A DNA stretch of 64,000 bases, taken from positions 8,369,501-8,433,500 of the forward strand of contig NW_026947506.1 in the NCBI RefSeq assembly GCF_034190915.1, in the 5' to 3' direction. The DNA is from Cavia porcellus (taxonomy: Eukaryota > Chordata > Mammalia > Rodentia > Caviidae). The notes under the pieces are model-generated. The model saw only the letters and a program-made list of their open reading frames with translations. It made no database searches and was not told the DNA's origin. This document shows, in pieces, positions 33,601-44,215 of the stretch. The translations under genes and the position numbers were made by a program. Each line of letters starts with the position of its first letter. The stretch's first letter is position 1.

Positions 33601-36264
33601 AAAAAATAATTCAAATGGCTAAAGTAATTCATAAGCACAGAAGGTTTTTTACAAATAAATAGTAGGGGAAAAGTGATTTGGTCAAAACTCAACAAAAACA
33701 TAAGCCATGCTTCAGTTACCAGAAACAAAGCAGCACCTCACCTGCTCTGGCACTGGAATGTGACCTCTTTTCTCTAGGAGGGGCCCAATGCTTGCTGAAC
33801 TAGCATGAGTCACCAGATGCTCAGGGATTTGCTGTCAAAATAAAGACAATTTCATAGTGTTATTTATGCTAGGTCTCCCTACAAAAAACAAAAAGAGAGA
33901 CAGAAACAATTTCAAATGGATGAAGCAAATCATTACTATTTCCATAGTATATTTACAATACATTCAATGATCTACAAAGAAATGATCAAGTCTGAGAGTT
34001 CCCTACTATGTAATTATTGTAGTTGGAACAGGAAGTTTCTGAAGCTTGTGCCTCTAGAAAGCCACAATTCACAGTGCTGAGAGCAGCTGTGAGGCACCAG
34101 GAAGCACCTGAGATCCACATTACTCACAATGGTCTTCAGGGACCCAAACGTGGTGATGGTCTGGCGCAGTGTGGTAGTGTCAGCTTCAAAGAGCAAGACA
34201 GTCGAATCTTCGGGCTTAAGGGTCAAACTACCCAGTCTGGGGAAAAAATAAACAGGCTGTGTCTATTTTCAAAAACAAAAGCCAAACTGAGTCAGAGTGG
34301 TATTTAGGTTCACAAACTTAATTCTTCCCACGATTCTATGTGCAATGAACTGCAAACATGTTTTAAATGACTGTACTTTTCTAAATAAACAATAAAAGTA
34401 GATGGCTTAATTACTTATCAGCAAGCGTAAATCTATAAAGCAAGAATCTTACCACAAGAGCCAACAAATCAAGTTAATTCCTAACAGATGTAAGTTACAA
34501 GATGGACTTTCTTTCACTGTGCCAAAGGCAAAAAGTCAAAACCAGCAAAAAGGGTTTTTACCTCTCCAGACACACAGAGACTTGATTGGCTAGATCTTTG
34601 CTTTGGGTGCGCTCCAGCTGATGAATAAGACAATTGAACTGGCCCAGGAGCTACAAGAAATGAAAGCTATTAGCCATAATAGTATTAAAAGCACCAAGTG
34701 TGCCCAAGGTAAAAAGCAGCACTTGAGATGAAAGTTCTCTGTGACTTTGGCAGATGCGGCATCACGGGGAGAATACTCTCTGCAGAACGGCATCTCCCAG
34801 CCACGCCCACGCCCACGCCCCTTACCCAGGAGAGCTGCTGTGCCTGCTGCTGAAGCGTCTCCTCTTTGAGCTGATGGATGAGATCCACCTGCTCGTACAG
34901 CCACACCTCGCGGCTGCGCAGGCACTCCAGGTGGCGGCTGATGCAGCTGTGAATCTGCGCTTTCACCTGAGGACGAGGCAGACACAATATGGGGAGGCCT
35001 TAAAAGTCTGTGGGTGTAAATCCTTCTGATGACGTAACATTTATGGAGTGTCTCAGCATGAAAATGTGTATGCTCTGCATTTTGCCTGTAATTTCAGAGT
35101 TTCGGTCCAAAAGCCTACCTGTGGACCTGAAGAGCCCTGTTTAAGAATCTCAGCCTCAAAGATACACTCAATCTCTGAAGTCCTCCTTCCACACTCCTCC
35201 TCCTAAGAACATCAGGTTAATCTGGGTGTCCTGGTATAACTGAAGGGAAAAAAAATCCCAAGAAACAAAACCAAATTAAAAAAAAAAAAAAATCACCAAA
35301 AAACCCAAGAATACGCCGGAAGATATTGATCTCCTCAGTTTTCCAAACAATTTAGAATACATGGCTTTGTCAGTTCATCGGGGGAAAGAGACAGAGGATG
35401 GACCTAAGAGCTGGCCATGAGCAGGTCCATCTGCAGCAGGCTGAGGCAGCAAGGACACCAAGTGCTAGAAGACTATCATGGTGGAAGCTTATGAAGTAAA
35501 AACGCTGCTCAGAGTGTAAACAGTGAATCACACAAGGGATAAACAAAAAAACCCAAAGGAGAACATTAAAACTGCTACATGTCATTCATGATCATTCAAG
35601 CAAGTAACAGCTTGAACTACATAGCAAGATCCTGCCTCCAAACAAACAAGAGCATTTTTTCCGTGTAACAAAGGGTACTTCAGAGTCAAGCACCACTGCC
35701 TGCGGTCACCTAAGAGTACCACCGCCACGTTCTGGTTTTGTTCTGGCTCCCAGCATGACAAAGCCAGCAAGGACTGGGGCACAGGGCAGGACGTCTACCA
35801 CTCACACACGCAGCAGACCCAGCTAAGCAGGAGACTGCTCCACCCTGACAGCTTCCACCAGTACAGTGCCCGGCCCGGGGCCAGGCGGAGCACAATTAGA
35901 GATGCACACTGCATGGTGGTCTCTGGGGCACCACAGCGTTTTCCAGGCTTCTCCCACCTGCCTTATCTGCCTCTGGAATCAGCACGCCCAGCTGCTGACT
36001 GCAACACATAGACAGCATGCGGCACAGGGCGGAATGTTCTGGCACTGTGAGAAGCCAAGCCTTTGGCCATGCTTTACCCAGCGCTGTCCCGAATCCAGAG
36101 AAGAAAGAAAACGCACATCCCACCTCTCGCAAGTTATCTTTAAGCTGCTGCTCGGCCCGGAGGACTCCACCAATGGCAAGCTCCAGGTCCCGGCGCGCGT
36201 CGCTACACCGCAGAAGGGGCTCTCGGACACTGGTGGAGCTGCTCTGGTCCTGGGTGGTGTTCAT
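30607..36264 (-). CDS. NCOA4: NCOA4, nuclear receptor coactivator 4 / ferritinophagy receptor (whole coding region, 9 exons)
   Basis: NCOA4 (ARA70) is the cargo receptor that brings ferritin to autophagosomes and lysosomes for iron release; it also coactivates androgen and other nuclear receptors. Joining nine exons (36264-36124, 34966-34826, 34650-34562, 34236-34128, 33831-33742, 33266-33123, 32422-31418, 31023-30886, 30612-30607) gives 1863 bp: 620 codons plus TGA, against 614 in human. Residues 1-160 form the N-terminal coiled-coil ARA70 domain, with an LxxLL motif (LSWLL) at 92-96. Residues 200-612 are low-complexity with recurring W-L motifs. Cys 414, 420, 426 and 432 correspond to human Cys 404, 410, 416 and 422, reported to bind an Fe-S cluster. 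Trp-507 matches human Trp-497 of the ferritin-binding site. All junctions are GT-AG with consistent phase. Confidence 0.97.
30886..31023 (-). CDS. NCOA4: NCOA4 coding exon 8
   Basis: Encodes residues 574-619, starting [13 protein letters not shown] and ending [11 protein letters not shown]. It includes the conserved [14 protein letters not shown] segment. The acceptor is TTCCTGCAG and the donor is GTGGGT. An AY..ER deletion shortens it by one residue relative to human. Confidence 0.95.
31418..32422 (-). CDS. NCOA4: NCOA4 coding exon 7 (large exon, ferritin-binding region)
   Basis: This 1005-bp, phase-0 exon encodes residues 239-573. It contains Trp-Leu motifs at W260, W310, W350, W399, W440, W469, W507, W549 and W566, the cysteine cluster 414-432, and the ferritin-binding stretch [15 protein letters not shown] at about 495-509. 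The residue matching human Ile-489 is Leu-499 here, while Trp-507 is kept. The exon runs from acceptor CCTGTGTAG to donor GTAAGC. Confidence 0.96.
33123..33266 (-). CDS. NCOA4: NCOA4 coding exon 6
   Basis: Encodes residues 191-238 (48 codons, phase 0), from [20 protein letters not shown] to ..FENSQ. It has two W-L motifs, W204 and W227. The acceptor follows GAGCAGCAG and the donor is GTGCGG. Confidence 0.94.
33742..33831 (-). CDS. NCOA4: NCOA4 coding exon 5
   Basis: Encodes residues 161-190 (30 codons), [20 protein letters not shown] and then [10 protein letters not shown]. The acceptor is TTTTGACAG and the donor is GTGAGG. Confidence 0.95.
34128..34236 (-). CDS. NCOA4: NCOA4 coding exon 4
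   Basis: Completes Arg-124 with one base, then encodes [20 protein letters not shown] and [16 protein letters not shown]. The acceptor is TTTCCCCAG and the donor is GTGAGT. Confidence 0.96.
34562..34650 (-). CDS. NCOA4: NCOA4 coding exon 3
   Basis: Encodes residues 95-123 plus two bases, [20 protein letters not shown] and then ANQVSVCLE. The leading LL completes the LxxLL motif begun in exon 2. The acceptor is TTTCTTGTAG and the donor is GTAAAA. Confidence 0.95.
34826..34966 (-). CDS. NCOA4: NCOA4 coding exon 2
   Basis: Encodes residues 48-94 (47 codons), [20 protein letters not shown] to ..QQQAQQLSW, the heart of the N-terminal coiled coil. The acceptor is CGTCCTCAG and the donor is GTAAGG. 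A (CCCACG)n run lies just inside the adjoining intron. Confidence 0.96.
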
Positions 36265-36278
36265 TCTGCTCACTGTTT
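36124..36278 (-). CDS. NCOA4: NCOA4 coding exon 1 (second transcript exon)
   Basis: The start ATG is at 36264-36262 and the exon encodes residues 1-47, [20 protein letters not shown] to ..NLRE. The exon probably begins at 36278 after the acceptor TTTTGAAG, with 14 bp of 5'UTR. The donor is GTGGGA. An upstream in-frame ATG in the open frame (36348) lies in the intron and is rejected as the start. Confidence 0.94.
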
Positions 36279-36596
36279 CTTCAAAAGAGTAAAGAGAAAA
36301 AACCCAGTTAGCACTCTTCTTACACAACAGGGCTTCCCTTTTAATCAATCACCTTGTTCCCACTGCGTGTGATGGCTCCCAACTGGACTGACTTAGCTTC
36401 CCTCCAGTGCAGACCCAAACCCAGCACATGCAAATCCTCCTCTTTCCCCTCTTCCAACTATGCTACAAAACCCCCAAGTCTCCTGAAGTGGCATTTCCTT
36501 GTGACAAAATATCCTTGAAGACAACACTAATGGTCTCAAATTGACTGGACAGTTTCCAAAAGGATGAAAAGAGCACTAATTAGAAAGTAAGTTTCC

Positions 36597-36715
36597 ATGC
36601 TGCAGACATGGCCGAGCAGTAAAAGCACCTGCCGGGCACGGATGAGGCGGAGGATGGAGTCCGCAGCCCCAGCCCCAGCCCCAGCTCCAGCACCACCAGC
36701 ACCACCTCCACCACG
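36597..36715 (+). mobile_element. Degraded ID-like SINE with proline-codon-like microsatellite
   Basis: The phrase 'catggccgagcagtaaaagc' and 'acctgccgggcacggatgag' resembles an ID head, followed by (CAGCCC)n and (CAC)n runs at about 36661-36715. Confidence 0.5.
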
Positions 36716-36831
36716 GCAGGTTTCTATTCACAACACACGCAAGCGTTCCTCAGCAGATCCAGACTAAAATGTAAGGCAGCATCCAGTTACTCTGAAACTA
36801 AGCTGCTAACCAATCATTTGAGAATTCATAT

Positions 36832-36996
36832 GGCTACTTGGGAGGCTGAGGCAGGAAGATCCCAAATTTGAGGCCAGTCTGGGAAACTTAGCAAGACCCT
36901 ATCTCAAAATTTAAAAAAGGCCTGGGACATACAGCTCTGCAGTGCAGTACCTGCCTAACATGAACAAAGCCTTGGGTTTAACCCCAGCAACATACT
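36832..36996 (+). mobile_element. B1-ID composite SINE
   Basis: A B1 half ('gaggctgaggcaggaagatc', 'gaggccagtctgggaaactt', 'agaccctatctcaaaatt') runs directly into an ID half ('cctgggacatacagctctgc', 'agccttgggtttaacccc'). Confidence 0.85.
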
Positions 36997-37430
36997 ACAG
37001 TAATATTTTCAAAATACTTGGTATAAAAAAGGTACGCAGAGGAAGGGGTGTGGTAAATACAGAGGGCTCGCTAGTGAGCTGAGGATCAGGGGAGACGAGA
37101 CAGGAATGGGAAGAAAGCACACAGTGATGTAAGGAGACAAACAGAAGGTCTACAATCAAGAGATAGTTTCCAAACGCGAGGAAAAGGAAACCCTGATCAC
37201 TGCAGCCCTGGGTGCTGTGTGTGAGGAGGGCCCTGGGTGTCAGGATTCCCGAGGCACATTCCTACCACTCAACTGTTTTCTCTGCTTACCTGGATGAAAA
37301 CAAAGCAGGCAGCTGTTAAAAGAGAAAACGTGGGGCTGTGACAAAGTCTGGCCGCAACAACCTCTGCATTGCTGGGACGCCTTACAAGATGTGCAGCGTT
37401 TGTACTTGAATAAGGAAGAAGAGGTTTCTT

Positions 37431-37600
37431 TTTTTTTAAAGCAGAGATTGAACCTAGGGAGTGCTAGGTTCTCTGTACCTTACACTCTTTGTTTCTTGAG
37501 ACAGGATCTCACTAAATTGCTCAGGTTGGCCTCAAACCTGTGACCTACTGTTTCAGCCTCCAGAGTAGCTAGGATTATGGGAAGATGCCACCATACCCTT
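37431..37600 (-). mobile_element. B1-ID composite SINE
   Basis: The reverse complement shows a B1 half, then an ID half ending in A-rich sequence. Plus-strand markers are 'gcagagattgaacctaggga', 'gagacaggatctcactaaat' and 'cagcctccagagtagctagg'. Confidence 0.85.
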
Positions 37601-37613
37601 CTTAATGATACTT

Positions 37614-37705
37614 TTCCTTTTTGAGACAGGGTCTCACTATTGTAGTCCAGGTTGGCCCTGGATTCGCAGCAAAAATATCCTCTTGCCTCAGCCTCCTAAG
37701 TGCAC
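37614..37705 (-). mobile_element. B1-type SINE
   Basis: Plus-strand 'tttttgagacagggtctcac', 'gtccaggttggccctggatt' and 'ttgcctcagcctcctaagtg' is a reverse-complement B1. Confidence 0.85.
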
Positions 37706-40069
37706 CACCAAACTTCACAGTATTTGCTTTGTTAAGAACCAAGATCTTTAACTGAAAACAAGGTCTACATGATTGTGGTGTGCTGGGCCACATGACTGCA
37801 CCCACGGTACTATGCCTGTCACAAGACCAATTCGTTCCATAATGACTGGACTAAAGCTGGAATTTATTTATGGGTAACACACTTTAAAAGGGGGTACTTA
37901 GTACAGGAGAAAAGACCCCCAAACCATGGAAAACTTTCACAGGAGGGAAGGTGCTTTGCCTAAGTTTCTGGAGGATTTGATTATCACTCTCAGACACCTG
38001 CGAAATGGATGACTTAGGCCACGAGAAGGAGACGTTCAGGAAATAACAAAGCACTCCCACAAGGGTAAGGGAAAGGCAGAGAGAGAGAGGCTGCTCCCCC
38101 ATCAGCTACCCACAGGATGCAGGATGAGGTCACAAAATAGCAATGGTGATTTTCCCCAATTTGGAAAAATTTTCTGTATTCTTCCAAATTACAGTGAGTG
38201 TTACCCTCCAAAACAATCACGTTAGAGTAACGGTCCACTTGGGGTCCACTAAGAAAACCTGCTTCCTGTCTTCACAGCCAGTCTGACATGCCCGGCCCCT
38301 ACTGCCCTGGGCTGAATCCCCCTCCTCCCTGTGGAGCAGTCACAGGGCAGTCAGCTGCCACATCCCTGATCCGGAGGAAGGAGCCAGGCAAATGCCTGCC
38401 CACCAGCAGGGAGGGCAGCAGGGAGCCTTCAGATCTAAAATCAACCCCGCCCCAGGGGGAACCTTAGATTACATGGGCACTGCCGGGCAGGCTTTAAAAC
38501 AGACTGGTGTGAGTGATCAGCTCACACAGTAGCACACCACCAGTTCCAGGTGAAGGGGTCAATGTGGAGGGCAGGACGCACTCCACTCTGGAGCCTGGCA
38601 GAACTGAGATGTGGCTGTGTCTCCACGCCCGAGACCCCTGACTTAGGAACTTAACTGTGGGCCTCCCTTCCTCTGGACAGATGCACACAGTAAAGGCAGG
38701 ACCCAAGGACACAATTACAACAATTTAAAGAATCTCCATTGGCCTCACTTTCAATTCTAGATTAGGCAACACTTTGTTTCACAAAACATACATTCCAACG
38801 CGCTGAGCAGGAGCCCTTTAGTTTTACAGACAGAAAAAGCAGCAAGCAAGCAGAACTAAAAAGAGAAAGCAAACTGGGCCATTTCAAAGTTTTTTTCCCT
38901 TGTCAGGAGAGGTAAGCACATCGTCTCTCAGTCACATCAGGTACTTCTGTGTAGGAATTACTGCCTAGGGATCTTTATTACCACGCCAATTAAAACTGGC
39001 CCCTGGGACTTGGCTGCTCTAATTCTAGTGCTTTTGTGGGCTCCTCAGACAGTTTAGCTGGTGCTGAGTGACTGTGGTGAGAGAGCCTGTCTATACTTCA
39101 GCCTGGTCAACAGCCACCGCTTAGTCCCAAGCCACTGGGCTGCACCTGACAGTATGAGGCTCTACCTGCCGGTGGTGACGGTGACACTCACGCCAGCCCC
39201 TGCGCACCCCTCACTCTGACACTTCAGGCGTTCTTGGCATTAGGCTTGGCTGAGTGTGGGGGTCTCAGTAGTCTCCTGCTCTGAGAGTAAAAGGCAGCAA
39301 ACAAAAGGGCAAGGCCTTGCAGGTGAGAAGGTCCTGATTCGGAACCCTTAGCTACTTCTCAGTACTATGACCTTGGTGTGGTTCCGCTCTGGGCCTAGCT
39401 TCCTCCAGAGAGACAGCGGTACTTGTTGATAGTGCCCCAGCTGGTCTTTCACCATGCACCACAGCAAAAGGCAAATCATTTTTAGGGCCAAAACTCAACA
39501 GTCTAAACCAGTGATGGCAAACCTTGTAGACTTCTCAATGACACAAACAGCCTGGTGGGGCTCACTTGTGCTATAGGTTCACCACCTCCAGACTCTGTAC
39601 ACAAGCTTTTCTGCCTGTTTATCACTTGTACAAACAACGGGCCAAATGAGCTCTAATTCTAAAATTCAATTAAGTTACTAAAATAAGCCTTTTATCTTTG
39701 AGTTTATGATCAGAACCATGGCCCTAGCACATCCCAATGAGGTCTATGTTAAATGTTTGCTTTTTGAGATAAAGTTCATTTCTTTCTAAAACTTTCCTCT
39801 TTCCAGGACCTCTGACCTAAGTTCAGAGTCGGAGAAAACAAAGGCGAGGGAGAGAAACACACACATATTCCTTAAACCAGTAACGTGATCCGGTGTTTCT
39901 TTAGAGGGAGTTCCACAAACCACACACCCTGTACTTTGACAATGCTTTTGCACAATCCTAGTTACGAAGTCCAAAAATCTTAGGGCTGGAAGTGAGCAAC
40001 TAACCACAACTGAAGCTAAATCATTATCCGTTAAACCACAAAATTACTAAAAGGCCTCAGCGGACTCCT

Positions 40070-40290
40070 CACGAGTCTGAGGCCAGCCTGGCCTACACAA
40101 TCGAATTCAAGGCCAGCTTGCACTACATAATTAATTCTGCCTTTAAAAAAATATATTAAAAAGCTACAGTCCTCTTGGGACCCACACAAATCACAAGTTA
40201 AATAAAATCCTGCTTGGAGATGTAGCTCAGTGGTAAAATATGTGAAAGGCTCAGGGTTGCAGCCTCTGCACCAGAAATAATGTTTCAAAA
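40070..40290 (+). mobile_element. B1 fragment followed by an ID-type SINE
   Basis: 'gaggccagcctggcctacac' and 'aaggccagcttgcactacat' mark a B1 piece with the duplicated inner block. 'cttggagatgtagctcagtg' at about 40213 starts an ID copy ending in 'cacc' and A-rich sequence. Confidence 0.75.
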
Positions 40291-40649
40291 AGTTGTAAAA
40301 ACCTTAATAATACCTTTAAAGCACCATTCACATTCACATCTGACAGATGACACCAAACACCCACACAGTTTGAGAACCCTTTCAAAAGGTCACAGCTCGA
40401 AGGGGTAGGTCCTGGGTTTGGAATGTGGTCTCCTAAATCTAATCCTGGGTACTCCCTCGCACGTGAGCCCGTTCTTTCTCCAATGTGTTTTTACCCATAA
40501 ATTCTTACCAGCCAAACTCGGGGTTGAAAATTACCATCTCAGTGCACTGCCAGAGTCTCAGTGGTGCGTCCAGTACTCCATGCATCACAAGCACGGCTCT
40601 CCAGGACTGTGGAGAACCGTCTGGTGGGGCCAGGTACACTCCAGACCAG

Positions 40650-41600
40650 CACGGCGCCCCTGGCTGTCACCCCAGGCTCCTGGTAATCGGACTTGGCCAA
40701 GTGCCAGTACCGGGAGGAGGAAGCGCAGAAGCCGGCTGGGGGTGGCCTCGGTGGCCCCCTCCGGGCTTCGGCCGCCGTGCCTCCCTCTCCTCCTCCGTGG
40801 CCCTGCGCGCCCACCCGCTGCACGTAGGCCGACCTTTCGCAGCGTAACCTGGAGACGCCCTGGGCTCCCCTCTCCGTCACTTAGTGAAACAGTGAAACAG
40901 GGAGGCCGGCTTTGGAGCCACCTGCATCCGCGCGGAGGCCTCCCCACGCAGCTCTCCCCGCAGCCCCCGACTCGGACCTGGCCCGACCCTGACCCCTACC
41001 TGGCGAGGCCGGCAAGACTGCGGCACAACGGATCAAAAATTAGAAAACGGACGTCAGGTAAGCTCAGGTTCTGCACCCGGAGCAGCGGGGCCGCGCGGTG
41101 CCAGCGCCGTAGCCTGTGTGTGTTGAAGGCGCAGCCGCTGCTACAGAGCACGAGCGCTCTTTATCCCCGCGGCCCGACGGCCGGAGTGGGCGGAGCGCGC
41201 ACGGCGGAAGAGGGTGGGGCGCGCGCGTCGGGGAGAGCGAGAGCGCGCACGCCGCACCCCGAGCCCAGCAGCCGGCCTCTGCCCGCCCGCTCCCCGGTGG
41301 CCAGGGGCCCTGGCTTTGGGCTCCCGCCGCACCCACTGCCCTGAATCATTTACGCGGGCGTGCGGCTAATCCGGGTGGGTTCTCACAGCCGCCACGCCGG
41401 TCTGTCCCGTGCTCAGCGCCTGACCCTCATGTGCACACGGCGGCTACACCCAGCGCTCGCGGGCTGCGCCAGCCCCGGACTCCAGGAGGCAAGGCCGTGC
41501 CGCCGAGGGCGGAGACCGGCCGGACCCTCGTGTCTGTACGGGGTGTCAGAGGCTCAACTCACAGAAGACGAAACAGGGAGCCCTTGGGGTCGAGGACGTT
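40650..41600. promoter_or_regulatory. NCOA4: CpG island, proximal NCOA4 promoter candidate
   Basis: Dense CpG, GC-box-like sites (GGGCGGAGC, GGGTGGGGCG) and a CRE-like ACGTCA near 41050. Long GC-rich open frames here on both strands are composition artefacts. The splice donor of the candidate first exon lies inside. Confidence 0.7.
41000..41110 (-). other. NCOA4: Candidate non-coding first exon of NCOA4 (proximal)
   Basis: The minus strand reads ...TTGCCGGCCTCGCCAG followed by the donor GTAGGGG at 40999-40993. There is no ATG in the last 50 bp of the exon. The 5' limit is a guess from the CpG island. Splicing to the acceptor at 36279 would give a standard NCOA4 mRNA. Confidence 0.5.
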
Positions 41601-41704
41601 CCGGCACGCGTTAGCATTAGCGCTGTCTTTACAAGCTGCTGCAGGGCAGGGCAGGCCGGGAGGGGCACAGATGGCCATGTCACTTCCCTGAGGTCAGAGT
41701 CACT

Positions 41705-42003
41705 TTTTTTTGGGTGCTGGGTAGCGAACTCACGGTCACATTTTTTAAAGTACCGACATGCAAATAACAAGAGCAGAACCACAAAAGCCCGGAGCGCCAC
41801 AGGGAGATGAGTACTTAGCGCTTGTCACCCCGGGCACCCTTCAGATGAACGGGGTTGGCGGAGGCGTCTCCTTTGGCAGTGGCGCAGAGCTGCCACTGCC
41901 TTTGCCCTTGCCCTTGCTTTTCCCTCACTACGTAGTTCGGGACGGCCTTGAATTCACAGCGTGGCCCAAGTTGGCCAAGAATTACAGGCGAGCGCCACCA
42001 AGG
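41705..42003 (-). mobile_element. ID fragment and B1-type SINE
   Basis: 'tttttttgggtgctgggtag' with 'cgaactcacggtc' (41705-41745) is a reverse ID end. 'acggccttgaattcacagcg' and 'gaattacaggcgagcgccac' (about 41915-42003) is a reverse B1. Between them is no recognised element. Confidence 0.6.
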
Positions 42004-42409
42004 CTGGCAGCAGTTTCTAACATCCAAACTTGGACACTCATCATCAAAAATAACGGGGAAACAGGTCTAACTCCAAAACCCTCTTTTGTGGCCAAAAACC
42101 AAACAAAACTGGACGTACAACTCTGATGAAATTTTATGGTCCTTTATATCTTATGTCAACGACTTAAAAGAAGAAATTGTTTACTAAAATATAACGTGTC
42201 AAAATCCAGAGGGCGGCTCTGGCTGTTGGTATCAGCTATGCTTTAATGAACTAAGAATAGACACTGCATGCACAGTTCAGTCTGGTCACTCTGTCCAGTG
42301 TGGACGTCTCCCAGCTCCATGTGCCAGCCATACCCGCCTCTTTTCTTCTCCCCAACTATCTACTGTTCAAGTCACCACCACCGCAAAACCTAACCTGAAC
42401 AAACACCTC

Positions 42410-43520
42410 ATTCTTCAGCAAAAGCTATCCCGGGTAACAACAGCAAAGCAGCAGGCACCACAATCTCAGATTTGAAGTCATGTTACAATGTGGTACTGGC
42501 ACAAAAACAGAGGTGAATCAATGGAATAGAACAAAAGCAGACACCTTTGCTGTTTGAGCTTCTAGAAAAGGATCAAAAACACACTAGAGGAAAACAGCCT
42601 TTTTAATAAATGGTGCTAGAAAAACTGGATATCCACATGCAGAAAACTGAGGCCAGACCCATATATATCACCATGTACTAAACTAAAATCAAAATGATCA
42701 AAGCTCTAAATGTTAAAAACAGAAACACTTAATCTGCTGAAAGATAAAACAGGCACAACTGGAACTCATAAGAATAGACAAGGACTTTATAAACAACCCC
42801 AACGACACAGAAATAATACGAGAATCAACAAATGGGAGTCACAGGAAATGAAAATGCTTTTGCACAGCAAAGGAAATGAGTGAAGACACAACCTACAGAA
42901 TGGGAAAAAGGACAGGACTAATATCTAGAATATGTACTCAAAATAACTAGACCTCCCGCAATAAAGGATCCAATAAAAAAACAGGCATCTGAAATAATTA
43001 GACACTTCTCAGAAGTATAGATGGCAAATAAATACATGAAAAAAAGTTCAACATTGCTAGTCAGTAGAGAAATGCAAATTAAAACAACACTGAGACACCA
43101 TCTTAATCCAGGAAAAATGGCCATGATCAAGAAATCAAATAACAAATGCTGGCAAGGCTTCAGAGAGGAACCCTTCTGCACTGCTGGTGGGAGTACAAAC
43201 CAGCACAACCCCAATGGAAATCACTATGGAAATCCCTCAAAAAGCTAACAAAAAAAAAAAAAAAAAAAAAAAAACCAAATCAAAAAAAAAAAAAAAAAAA
43301 AAACACCCAAAAAAGAACCAAAACCTGAAATTCCAGTTGACCCAGCTATTCATTCCCCTTGTAGGAATCCTCCCAAAAGAGTTAAAGTCATCATATTACA
43401 GTAATACATGCATAATTTACAATAGCAGTACAATTTATAATTGTAAGTACTGGAAAAAGCCTGCACCTCTATCAACAGATGAATGGATGAAGACAATGTG
43501 GTACAGATATGCCTTGTTTA
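42410..43520 (+). mobile_element. L1 fragment (ORF2 C-terminal region), plus strand
   Basis: Degenerate ORF2 phrases appear in order: 'gtggtactggcacaaaaaca', 'aataaatggtgctagaaaaa', 'aaataaatacatgaaaaaaa', 'gaaatgcaaattaaaacaac', 'actgctggtgggagtacaaa'. It is broken by A-runs at 43249-43303 and continues after an interruption at 44005-44215. Confidence 0.85.
43249..43303. repeat. Poly-A tracts
   Basis: Two A-runs of more than 18 bases, split by 'ccaaatc', sit inside an L1 copy. They create false lysine-rich open frames. Confidence 0.95.
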
Positions 43521-43762
43521 ACAATGTACCAGTTTAAGGAACATTCAGACTTATAACCCACTCTCTGCATAGTTCTGTGTACCTTGTTTATATGGCTTCA
43601 GTGTCTTTTTTGTTGTACAGTACGTCTTATTTATACACTACTGTAATTTTTACTGACTGTACTGCACAGGACAGTGCTATAGTTTTATGTTGTTACACAG
43701 TACTACGTGTAACAGCTATGCAAGTACAAGCAAAGTCCTCAAATAAGAGTTCCATTTCACCA

Positions 43763-43861
43763 GGGGCTGGGGATTTGGCTCAGCGGCATAAGCACCTGCC
43801 TTGCAAGCAGGTAGTCATGAGTTCGATCCCGGTACCGATAAAAAAGAAAAAGACAAAAAAA
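43763..43861 (+). mobile_element. ID-type SINE with target duplication
   Basis: Starts GGGGCTGGGGATTTGGCTCA, has the B-box phrase GAGTTCGATCCCGG, and ends in an A-rich tail. It is flanked by a 15-bp duplication, AGTTCCATTTCACCA at 43748-43762 and AGTTCCCTTTCACCA at 43862-43876 (one mismatch), so it is a fairly recent insertion. Confidence 0.93.
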
Positions 43862-44004
43862 AGTTCCCTTTCACCATTTCTTTCTTCTCAATACTGTACA
43901 TACTATATACAATTCCTCATTTAGTGACCAAATTGAATGTCCGAGTTGCAGGTTAACTCAATAGGCTGGTTGGTTGGTTGGTCAGTAATTAAACAAGGAA
44001 GATC

Positions 44005-44215
44005 TGAATTTACACACATGGAGTACTACTCTACCACAAAGAAGAATAAACGTGAGGCATTTGTAAGTACACCGCAAGACCACAATGTTCAGTGAAATAA
44101 ATCAGACTCACAAGCTTAAATATCACGTGGTTTCTCTTATATGAGAAACCTAAATATGAATAAAAAACAAAATAAGTGCTAGACAATAAATAGAAAGATC
44201 TTTTTCAAATGAGAA
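44005..44215 (+). mobile_element. L1 3'-end fragment, continuation
   Basis: 'acatggagtactactctacc', 'aaagaagaataaacgtgagg', 'agtgaaataaatcagactca' and 'ggtttctcttatatgagaaa' follow the standard L1 3' order. This appears to be the rest of the copy at 42410-43520, parted by about 0.5 kb including an ID SINE. Confidence 0.75.

Larger units (their letters stand above)
36279..40999 (-). other. NCOA4: NCOA4 intron downstream of the proximal first exon
   Basis: 4.7 kb. It holds an ID-like SINE with a CCAGCC-rich tail (36597-36715), a plus-strand B1-ID composite (36832-36996), a minus-strand ID-B1 composite (37431-37600), a B1 (37614-37705), a possible hAT-like fossil near 39508-39600, and B1 and ID pieces at 40070-40290. 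37.9-40.0 kb is otherwise unique and non-coding as far as I can see. Confidence 0.75.

Noticed and set aside
39508..39600. hAT-type transposon ('cagtgatggcaaacctt' start)
   Set aside because: Only the left-end phrase is suggestive; no right inverted repeat or 8-bp duplication was found, so it is mentioned but not listed as a feature.
40993..41063. Plus-strand GTAAGC at 41058 as donor of a divergent transcript
   Set aside because: A lone donor-like hexamer in a CpG island; no acceptor or exon could be paired with it.
40418..41344. 308-codon plus-strand open frame and neighbours at 41 kb
   Set aside because: It coincides with a CpG island, overlapping frames are open on both strands, and the protein is Arg/Pro/Gly-rich without family resemblance; a GC-content artefact.
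43146..43537. Lysine-rich frames across the poly-A tracts
   Set aside because: Products of A-runs inside an L1 copy, not a gene.
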